From contig JAMDHS010000027.1 of assembly GCA_029717555.1 (NCBI GenBank), forward strand, positions 1-64,000: a stretch of 64,000 nucleotides of DNA, read 5' to 3'. Each line of letters starts with the position of its first letter. Positions within the stretch are counted from its first letter, which is position 1. The notes below the pieces were generated by a model, which worked only from the letters and a program-made list of their open reading frames with translations, was not told the DNA's origin and did no database searches. Position numbers and translations under genes: made by a program. The DNA comes from Peribolospora baueri. Taxonomy: Eukaryota; Basidiomycota; Peribolosporomycetes; Peribolosporales; Peribolosporaceae. Below are positions 55,931-64,000 of the stretch, one piece after another.

Positions 55931-58504
55931 CGTTGTGCATCACCGTGGGCGTGGTGCTTGCGATGCCTGCGGGTCGGCGGTGGCGGAGACGAGGATGAAA
56001 ATGGGAGCGCCTATAAACCCACCGGTCCTCTCTCCTACCCTGTTTGCCGAACACTCACCCTCGATCAGCCTTCCATCCGCCGTCTGTCTGCCTGGTGAGC
56101 GTAGCAGTGTCCGTCGATATGTCGTCGTCGACGGCTCCAGTCGCGCTCCCTGCGGGTATTTTACGCGCGTCGCGCGAGGTCGCCTGTTCCGCTTAGTCAT
56201 CGTTCAGGCGCATCATCCACGTCGGTCGGTTTGGTTTTTTTACGTGTCGATGGAGTATATACTGTACATACGGCACGCTTTGCAGGGCGTTCGACCGGCG
56301 CCGTCGATCCGCTTCGCGATGTATTTTGCCATCCTCACATTCTAAGTGTATTAATACATTGGCGGTGGAAGGACGCAGGAGGGAGCGGGCGTGTCCCTCT
56401 AGCGCTATCAGTCCCAAACGAGCCTAGCCTGCCTTGTCAGGGGAGATGGAAGGGCCAAATACGCGAAAGACGACAGGGTAAGGTTCGATCGAAAAGCGCT
56501 GGCTGACAGGCAGGTCTAAGGAGATATCCCGATGCGCGAAAGGCGGGCGAGGAGACAAAGTAGAGGTGTCAGGCGTAAGCGTAGGCATAGGCGTCAGCGT
56601 TGGCGTTGATCGCCATTTCGTTGACGCTCATCATGAGGCTCCAGTCCTCGAGCGTTCCGTCCCGGTCAGGCTCGTGCCCGTCTCAAAATTGTTCGCAGGC
56701 TTCGCAGAACGCACGAAGCTTGCTCGACTCGATGGAGTCGTCAAGGCGGCACGTCGGCGAGAGGCGATGGGGGTAGAGTGAACGAGGCAGAAGAGGGGCT
56801 TGAAAAGACCGGACAAGCTGCTTAGGCGCTCGCGTGTGCGCCGCTCACTGCAGGGCCTGGACCAAAGGGTGGCTAAGCTGGCAAGGCTGGAAGATATACG
56901 TGGCGTAATGCAGGGAGGATGAGTTGCGAATTGAAAGGGAACGCAGCCTTTTCGAGCTTTGCTCCGGCGCTGACAAGCGCTGATGAGGTTGGGAAAAAAA
57001 ATGCCACACCGCTGGATGGGTTTTCAAGCCGAATCGAATGAATCGGTCGCAAGGAGCGGCAGGTTGCGAAATCATGCGTTTCCCGCTGCTGCTAGTTTTG
57101 ATCGCCAGAGATAAGTGGGCACATCAGTCGAACCGCATCTGTCACGAAACTGTTGCGAATGGAACAAGGCATGGAAAGAGCATAAAACGAAAGGGTCATC
57201 TGGATAGCGGTCGTGGTGGTGGAACACAGGAAAGCGTCAGGCGGGTGCGCGGCTGCGACTCGATGTCCTCCGCGCGCAGTCTTGTTTTCCAATGTGGACT
57301 TTCAATGTCTTGGTGCGAATACTAGTCACGGAGGGGTGGCCAATGAATGTAAAACCCTTCCCTTGGGCCGAGTTGCCGACGAACTGACGACGGCAAGCGA
57401 GGCGACGGCGGCGAGTGGTCGTCGAAATGGACGGCGACTTGTGTCGGATGGATGCATGGCGAATGCGGGCGAGGCGCTAGCGTGGCAAGGCGCTTCGGTG
57501 GTTGGTTGGTGGACGGGAGCGTCGCCCGTGGGTTGGGCCAGAAGGGAGCTGCGGAAGGTGGAAGCGGTGGGATGTCAGTTCGAAACGGCGTCCGTGGAAG
57601 GTGTGCTTGTGTTTGCCTTGTTGCTCGTTTCGTCTCATGGATAGGTAAGAGAAAATGGGTAAGCGAAAACGACGCGGCTTGGCGCCCATTTTGATGGCCG
57701 CAAAAGACGGTGGATGGGATTTGAGAATTTGAATTCGCGGCGGCGGCGGATCAGGAAGTTAGGGCCGTGGAGCATGATACCTTTAGCTCGTCTTGTCGTC
57801 GCTCGCGCCGTCAGCCTCCGGCGGCAAAGAACGGCGTCGCCGAACGAGCGGCGGGCGCAAGAACTAAAAGAGGTGGGCACGGATAATGGAGTGAGAACGC
57901 GATGGGGGCAGACGGCCATCGCAGCGACGAGAGAAAAAAAATCGAAAAAATAAAAATCGCTTAGTGCACTGGTGCGGAGGACAGTCGTGCCCCTGAAGGC
58001 GTTCCGCTGCCACGGTCCGAGACGGCTTCTGAGCGGCTCGCTGGTCTGGTCAGGTCCGGGCAGGTCAGTGCCAGCCTTGGCAGGGCACGTCCGTCCCCGC
58101 GGGCTGCCCTGGCACGGGCCTGGGGAACGGGGATGATGCCAAGTGTCCGTCCTGTGCACGAGATCGCGGTCGGCCCTGTCTGTCATGTCATATCATCGAT
58201 CAGGGCGACGAGAAGCGACGACGTCGGCCGGCCTCGCCTCGCCTTATCGCATCGCATCGCATCGCCCGGTCCGTTCCTGAGCCGCGTCTTCGGCAGCGCC
58301 CCGGCCGGTGCCGAGGCCCAATAAGGCTTGGATGGGGGCCTGGCGTGGCCGGGCCAAACTTGCCTGGGAGACAGACAGGTTGTTGGTCGGGTCGAATTTC
58401 GATCGATCGCGATGGGCGGGCGACCCGAGAAGCGATTCCGGACTATGCGACCGTCGCCGACTGCGGCCATCGGGGATTTTGGATTTGCTAAGGGTGCTGC
58501 GGCG

Positions 58505-58510
58505 CACGTG
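58505..58510. promoter_or_regulatory. CACGTG box upstream of PHO84
   Basis: CACGTG at about -975 from the PHO84 start. This is the core of Pho4-type bHLH sites, which drive PHO84 under phosphate limitation in ascomycete yeasts. A single site this far away is weak evidence. Confidence 0.25.
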
Positions 58511-59313
58511 CGTACCTAGGACAGGCTCGTTGGCACGTTCGCTGCGATCGGGCCAATCAGCAGCCGCGATTTAGAACTCGTCGCTGGTTCTTTGTGCTGC
58601 CGCGTCTTACCGACGCCGTTGTGCTGCTTCTCTCGCCGTCATGGTGGCGCCACCATCCGCGTCGACCCTGCCTGGCTTTGCTGGCCTACGGACGGAAAAA
58701 GTGGTGGCGGCGGCGGCGGTGGCTTGGCCGGGTCTGACCCTGTTAGTCCGGCCGTCAGGCCCGGCCGTCCATGCCCATGTCCGGGTCCGTGTCCGTGGTC
58801 GTGATCGTGAGCGTGGGCGTGGACGTGGTCGGCATGGAGGGCGGTGGGCGGGCAGGCAGGCAGGGCAGGGCGGGAGTGCCAAGCCGAGGGCGGAGGATTC
58901 ATTCGCTCGTGCTCGTCAACGTTCCTGACTGAGATGGGTTTGAATGCGGGAGGCGGCAGCGGCAGCGGGAGCAGGAAGAGCGGTCGTGTCGACGCAGGCA
59001 AGCGACGAGACAGAAGAGGGGCAAGAGAGACACATAGCGACAGACGAAGAGACGACGGACGGAGAAGAGGCGAAGAGACGAACGACAGGTGGAGGATAGA
59101 CAGACAGACAGACAGACGAACGGAGGAGGATAGACATTCACAGACACGTACAGGTCCAGAGCGAGCTAGCTAAGCAAAAAGTTAGAGCCAAGCCAAACCA
59201 AGATGGCGGCGGCGACCGGTGACGCTCCCGTCGCGCCGCCTCCGCCCATCTGTCTGTCACTCCACTGACACACTCGACTCGCTCTCCTTTTCCCCCGGCC
59301 CACCATCTCGTCG

Positions 59314-59321
59314 TATAAAAA
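59314..59321 (+). promoter_or_regulatory. TATA box of the PHO84-type gene
   Basis: TATAAAAA about 160 bp before the ATG at 59482, at a proper distance and orientation for a highly regulated gene. Confidence 0.6.
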
Positions 59322-59481
59322 CGTGGGCCGGGCGCGGCTCCTCTTCGCCCCTATCCCTTCCCTTCCCCACCTCCCTCGCCATCGACGAATCCTCGCCCGG
59401 GTAGACCCCCGGCTGTCTTGCATCTCCCCTACCCCATTCCTCGCCGCTTTCGCTCCTCCCGCTTCGCCAACCTCTACGAAA

Positions 59482-61352
59482 ATGGCTCCCTTCGGTGCTG
59501 ACATGGACGCCTGGGCGGGCGACTTCAACCACGAGAGCCTCGCTCTCGTCGAGCGCACCCACCGTCGCGGCGTTGGTCTCCTCAGCTGGGCTGAGGTTAA
59601 GCTTCTCTCTATCGCCGGTGTCGGTTTCTTCATGGACGCAGTGAGTAGTCGTGGCCCTTCATCAGCCAGACGCATAACAGAAAAAGAAAAGAGGGAGAAG
59701 AGGGGAACCGAGGGATTCTTTTCCGACTGCCGACCACTCCGCTGACACGGACCCGTCTTGATATACCCCCCCGATCCCACAGTACGACCTTTTCATCATC
59801 AACATGGTTTACTCGATCATCCTCGACGCCTACTACCCCAAGGGCACCAGCGCCATCGGCTGGGGTCTCTCCGGCGGTGTGCTCAAGGCGTCCGCCAACA
59901 TCGGCAACGTCATCGGCCAAATCCTCTTCGGTCTCCTCGGCGACGCGCTCGGTCGTCAGGCCGTGTACGGCAAGGAGCTCATCATCGTCATCGTCGCCAC
60001 CATAATGATCATCTCTGCCCCCGACTACCTTGGCGGTGAAGGTATCACCATCTGGATGTTCTGCTTCCGCGTCATCATGGGCATCGGCATCGGTGGCGAC
60101 TACCCCATGTCCGCCGCCGTCGTCTCTGACCGTGCCCACCTCAACCGCCGTGGCTCCCTGCTCGCCACCATCTTCTCTGCCCAGGGTTGGGGCAACCTCG
60201 TCGGTGCCCTGTTGGCCGTCATCGTCGTTGCCGGCTATAAGGACTACGTCAATGCTGGCATGGTCCACAAGCTCAGCGGTGCCTGGCGTATCCTCCAGGG
60301 TCTCGCCCTCATCCCCGCTTTCCTCACTCTCTACTTCCGTCTCACCATGGCCGAGTCGACGCGCTTCAAGCAGGCCCGTGCGATTCAGGACGACCCCGAC
60401 CTCCTCAAGAACAAGGCGAGCGAGGCGCTTCAGGTCGACCAGGCGCCCAAGGAGGGCTCCGACATCGAGGACAAGGCGGCGGCTGAGCAGCCCGCCGGTG
60501 TCATCGGCAACGAGGTCGACCGCGGTGTCGCTTTGGGCCTCAAGCCTGAGGGCAAGAGCGCTCACTTCGGCGAGTTTATCCGCTACATGTCCAAGCCGCG
60601 CCATGCCTTGACCCTCCTCGGCACCGCGCTCAGCTGGTTCTTCCTCGACATGGCCTTCTACGGAATCAACCTCAACCAGTCCCTCATCCTTTCCGGCATC
60701 GGCTTCACCACCGGCGACACCTGGAGCAAGCTTATGAAGACGGCCACCGGTAACCTCATCATCACTGCCGCTGGTTTCCTCCCCGGATACTACGTCACTG
60801 TTCTCACCGTCGAGTGGCTTGGTCGTAAGCCGATCCAGTGGATCGGATTCACCATGACCGCCCTTTTCCTCGGTATCGCTGCCGGCCACTTCAACTACCT
60901 CAAGAACCACGCCGCTCCCTTCTTCGTCGTCTTTGCTTTGCTCCAGTTCTTCTTCGTGAGTGCTCCACCGATTTGGAATTCATCCTCGCCTCGTCGCTCA
61001 CCCTCGTTCGTCTATCTCCCTTGCCGGTTCCGCCGCACCTTAGAACTTCGGAGCCAACTCGACCACTTTCATCATCCCCGCCGAGGTCTTCCCCACCCGC
61101 GTCCGCGCTACCGCTCACGGTATCTCGGCCGCGTCCGGCAAGGTCGGCGCCATCATCACATCGCTCGCCTTCTCCCAGCTCGCGACGCCCAAGAGCATCG
61201 GCACGGCTAACGTGCTCTGGATTCTCTTCGCCACCTCCGTCGCCGGTATCTTTACCACCTTCCTCATCCCTGAGACGAAGGGCCGAGACGCCGACGTTGT
61301 CGATCGTGAGGAGCTCCTCGCCGACGCACAGGCCAAGGGCCTCCAGGTTTGA
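59482..61352 (+). CDS. PHO84: High-affinity phosphate:H+ symporter, PHO84 type
   Basis: Exons 59482-59640, 59783-60955, 61044-61352; 546 residues. Twelve membrane segments with family signatures: SIAGVGFFMDAYDLFIIN, GDALGRQAVYGKEL, FRVIMGIGIGGDYPMSAAVV, FFLDMAFYGINLNQS, GRKPIQWIGF and FIIPAEVFPTRVRATAHGIS. PHO84 imports phosphate with protons at the plasma membrane and also senses phosphate. Asp in MDAYDLF and Lys in GRKPIQW correspond to residues used in substrate and proton coupling in the family. The central loop (EGSDIEDKAAAEQ) is hydrophilic as expected. Codon choice is strongly biased to C-ending codons, suggesting high expression. Confidence 0.95.
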
Positions 61353-61961
61353 ACGCGGCGCATCATTCATCGCCGCGGCGGGGATCGGTTGGTTGTGGGC
61401 CTCGTAAAAGATGGCTCTCTTCTGTTTTTTCCTACCCGTCAATCCTTTCCTTGTCTTTCTTCTTCTCTTGCCTTTAAAAAAATTCCTTTATACGCTTCCC
61501 CCTTCCCCTAACGATGATGGGTTGCGATGATCACCGCTTGCTAGTTATTCTCGCTATTGCTTGTTCCCCCCCCACATCCGCTTTATCTCTATTCCCCGTC
61601 TCACCCTCACCCATCCTCTTGCCGGCTGCAATGCCACTTGTTCGCCAGCCTTTTCCGTGCCCGCCCGCGTCTTGCTTGCGCTTCTTGCTGTGCCCGCTCC
61701 GGTCAACTCTATATATAGATGGGAATTGCATATCCATTCATCGAACGAAGATGAAGGAGAACGTTACAAGACAGGTCCGACCAAGATTCTGCCGTCGGAC
61801 AGACGGGACGGACACGCGCGGTCAATGTCGCGTCATTCGTGTCACATCATTCACGACAGCTCGAGCATGTCTTGTCCCGTCCTGTCCTGTCCAATTCGCC
61901 CGGGCTCGGCTTGGCTGTACCCTGCCCGTGCCCCGTGCCCGTGTCCGGCCCGGGCCCATGT
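61353..61961. other. Intergenic between convergent PHO84 and DAD2
   Basis: 3' flanks only; T-rich past the PHO84 stop. No gene seen. Confidence 0.5.
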
Positions 61962-62691
61962 TCAAGATCGGCTCGTGTCTTTTTCGACTTTGTCCGCCGT
62001 CGCGGTGGCGGCGGCGGCAGTGACGGCGACGGGGATGCGGACGAGCGTTTCTGGCATCGAGCCTTCGGGGTTTTCGACGGCTGGAGGAGAGAGAGGGATA
62101 CGATAGACAGGACGGGACGCGCGGGGTTAGGAAGCAATAGTCAGCCCGTCGCGTCGCGCTGGGTTGGAAGAAGCGGCGACGACGACGGTCTCGGCCGCTC
62201 AAGCCGGATTACGGGAACTTACTCTGCGCTATTCGCATGGCGCGAAAGATGCCCTGCCAGCTCGCGAGGACGGAGGCGACGGCTGATAAGGAGGAGAGAG
62301 GGAAACGGAGGGTTAGTCAGTCAGTCAGTCACTCAGTCGATCATTGGTCGGCCGAGTCGAGGTGGAAGATTTCGATTCAAGAGACCAGCTACGAGTAGTA
62401 CGAGGTCGGGCGGGCCTCGCCAAACGCCTCTGCCACTTTGCTTAAAGCCAGCGAAGGACCGATCGACCGACCGGACAACTCACCTTGGCCGCCGTCGGCC
62501 AAAACGTCCATTTCGTCGCCCAACCGCTCGACCTTGCTTACGAGCTGAGCGCTGGCCTCCTTGAGCGCCAAAAGCCCCTCCAGCTCCCGTTGCTTCTCTT
62601 GAATCCGACTGGACGCCGAGGTGTGCGAGGCGCCCGCGCCTGCGAAACCGCCTACCGAGCTGTACGTCGATGGGCGAGGAAACTGGGACAT
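61962..62691 (-). CDS. DAD2: DASH/Dam1 complex subunit Dad2
   Basis: Exons 62691-62484, 62282-62223, 62080-61962; 128 residues. The core is RIQEKQRELEGLLALKEASA, QLVSKVERLGDEMDVLADGG, QAVASVLASWQGIFRAM, then AQTVENPEGSMPETLVRIPV. The first part is a coiled coil and the closing LP/PETLVRIP block is a clear Dad2 signature. Dad2 is one of ten small subunits of the ring complex that couples kinetochores to spindle microtubules in fungi. Phases agree at both introns. The Ala-rich acidic/basic tail after LVRIPV varies in the family. Confidence 0.9.
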
Positions 62692-63077
62692 GGTCTCGAT
62701 GGTGAGGCGACGACCGGGCGACGACGACTGATGATGGCCGACGCGTCGTCCACCTCATCCGCGCGACGCGAGGCTGCCGCAGCAAGGACGAGAGCTCGCT
62801 CCTGCCCAGCGCCGATCACGATGCTCATTCCCAAGATGACGACGGCGCCTTCGAATTGCAATCGGTCCCCGTCGGCGACGGTCGCACACTACATGAGTAC
62901 AAACAGACAACAGACAGACTGGCAGCTAGAGTACATCGTGGCTTAACAACGGCCGAGGCAAGAAAAGACGAGCGACGGCGCGGAAAGAGAAAGTATAAGA
63001 TATAAAAAAAACACATGTGCCGGGCTGCACTGCTAATGGGCACCTCCATCCGGCCACATTGCCAACCTATCATATCA
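62692..63077. other. Intergenic between tandem minus-strand genes
   Basis: Promoter of DAD2 and 3' flank of the RGG-rich gene. Nothing else recognised. Confidence 0.5.
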
Positions 63078-64000
63078 TTACCGTCGCCCCCACCCTCCTC
63101 TCCCTCTCATCCACTCTCCCCTGCCACTCCGGCCCATCCAACCGCCGCCTCGTCCTGGAGGTGGAGGCGCGCTAAGACGGTCGCTTCCTCCGCTCCCGAC
63201 GTCCCTGGGATCCCGACCCATGTTGGCAGGCCCTTTCGGGACGCCTGCGAAATCGCTGATAGAAGGTCCGCCCGTGCCTGCGCTGCCGCCGCTAATGGCC
63301 CCACCGCTCGCTCCGGCATCACCGCTTGCCCTCCTGAGCCCGCCGGGAGGACCTCCTGACGCTCCCACAGACCCTCCTCGGCCGCCTCCCAAAGGAGGCC
63401 TACCTCGAAAACCACCGCCCAATCCTCCGCGCGGACTGAATCCAGGACGAAAGCCGGTGTTGGCAGGATTCTGAAGAGCCCGAGGCGCCCGCGGAGGGTT
63501 GAAGGATCCAAAGCCCCCAGCCCCGGGCGCCGGGCCCGCCGTCGTTGACCCCAGACCACTCGAGCCTCCGCCACCAGCGCCGGCACTGGCGGGACTGGGA
63601 GAACCCCCTGTGTCCGACCCACCACTCCCGATCCCACGTCCGCCGCTGCTGCCGAGAGGCGCAAACCCAGAAGGTCCAGACCGGCCCACGGTTGCGAATC
63701 CACCTCGGCCGAAGCCGCTGCCTCCGTGCCCCCTGCCGTGCGAAGGTTGTGAAGGTGGACCCGGCAGCGGGGCGAGGTGAGGCGGGAGATCTTTTTCCAA
63801 AGGATCGCCCACTGGCTTGCCGACAGGTGGCCTAACGGCCGACTGAGGCGGGAGCGGAGCACGCGCGGGAATCGACGGTGGGCTGCGGCGCGGTGAAGGC
63901 GATAGAGAAGATTGGGTCGATGTTGACATGGACGTAGAGGTGTAAACCGAAGATAGCCCGGCAGGCCCACGTGGTGGGTTGATGGCGGCGGCCTCGACTT
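63078..64000 (-). CDS. C-terminal part of an RGG/Gly-rich protein (5' end outside window)
   Basis: The frame is open from the right edge to the stop at 63078, about 306 residues. It begins VEAAAINPPRGPAGLSSVYT, continues through Ser/Pro-rich sequence and becomes Gly-rich, with many RGG, GRG and FRG elements (RGHGGSGFGRGGF; GGGFRGRPPLGGGRGG) and ends MRGRGGWGRR. Such tails are common in RNA-binding and translation factors and are targets of arginine methylation. No folded domain is visible, so the family cannot be named. An ATG at 63929 exists, but the frame continues upstream, so it is probably internal. Confidence 0.6.
   Translation of the reverse strand, partial: VEAAAINPPRGPAGLSSVYTSTSMSTSTQSSLSPSPRRSPPSIPARAPLPPQSAVRPPVGKPVGDPLEKDLPPHLAPLPGPPSQPSHGRGHGGSGFGRGGFATVGRSGPSGFAPLGSSGGRGIGSGGSDTGGSPSPASAGAGGGGSSGLGSTTAGPAPGAGGFGSFNPPRAPRALQNPANTGFRPGFSPRGGLGGGFRGRPPLGGGRGGSVGASGGPPGGLRRASGDAGASGGAISGGSAGTGGPSISDFAGVPKGPANMGRDPRDVGSGGSDRLSAPPPPGRGGGWMGRSGRGEWMRGRGGWGRR

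Larger units (their letters stand above)
55931..59481. other. 3.55-kb gene-free region between REV3 and PHO84
   Basis: Divergent upstream region of both genes. No frame shows a recognisable protein or matches a spliced gene. It carries short low-complexity runs: a GTAGGC/GTCAGC-like run near 56576-56605, a GTCCGT/GTGGTC-like run near 58775-58830 and a GACA run near 59097-59116. One CACGTG box and a TATA box relate to PHO84. Confidence 0.5.

Noticed and set aside
56470-56500. GGTTCGAT string resembling a tRNA B box
   Set aside because: No matching A box, acceptor stem or cloverleaf could be drawn around it.
59630-60910. Long minus-strand open frame of 426 codons
   Set aside because: It is antisense to PHO84 and arises from that gene's C-ending codon bias; it has no family motif.
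1-64000. Transposons, viral copies, CRISPR arrays and rRNA genes
   Set aside because: No transposase, reverse transcriptase, integrase or capsid-like frame, no long terminal repeats, no array of spaced repeats and no rRNA-like stretch was seen on either strand.

Overview
The window looks like nuclear DNA from a basidiomycete yeast or filamentous fungus, probably Pucciniomycotina near the Rhodotorula/Leucosporidium group. This placement is inferred from gene style, not from a database match. Genes are dense and on both strands. Most are cut by many short GT-AG introns (about 40-160 nt), some exons are only 6-15 nt long, the DNA is GC-rich, and the gene set is typically fungal (DASH complex, GATA regulator, ABCG and MFS transporters, Hva1-type TUDOR protein). 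I joined exons by hand. Nearly all models keep one frame from start to stop, which is good internal support.

Left end (1-6 kb). The window opens inside a gene fusing a Cys-type phosphatase domain, a P-loop kinase and an ATP-dependent RNA ligase, an apparent nucleic-acid-end-processing enzyme and the most unusual protein here. Right after it comes a 3-4 kb patch that does not look like ordinary gene space. Two identical 17-bp telomere-type repeats face each other 3.1 kb apart. Between them lie the 5' pieces of two divergent housekeeping genes (ULA1-like, minus; URB1-like, plus), both cut off. This reads as a captured, decaying duplicate.

6-16 kb (minus strand): a TMEM135-family membrane protein with 12-nt and 9-nt exons, a DHA1-type MFS transporter, and an Hcs1/SMUBP2-type helicase with a 6-nt exon. 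16-26 kb (plus): a secreted, probably GPI-anchored Cys protein followed by a 44-T tract, a 74-aa Hva1-TUDOR protein, a 2.2-kb gene-free leader, and a 1319-aa GATA factor with an AreA/Gat1-type N-terminus and two zinc fingers.

26-43 kb: centrin (minus) and a large PPR-like mitochondrial protein (plus) share a short divergent promoter. Then come a small secreted Cys protein that may be a beta-trefoil, a 25-exon full-size ABCG transporter with two intact ATP sites, a perfect 68-bp inverted repeat just upstream of its TATA-like box, and a secreted protein built of tandem repeats.

43-64 kb: a Gpt2/Sct1-type glycerol-3-phosphate acyltransferase and a TPR/F-box/LRR protein (Dia2/Pof3 type) diverge from a shared promoter. 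Next are REV3 (catalytic subunit of DNA polymerase zeta, 14 exons), a 3.55-kb gap, a PHO84-type phosphate symporter, the kinetochore subunit DAD2, and the C-terminal part of an RGG-rich protein running off the right edge. The genes do not form an obvious pathway cluster. Two recurring themes are genome maintenance (REV3, Hcs1, Dia2-like F-box protein) and transport (MFS, ABCG, PHO84).
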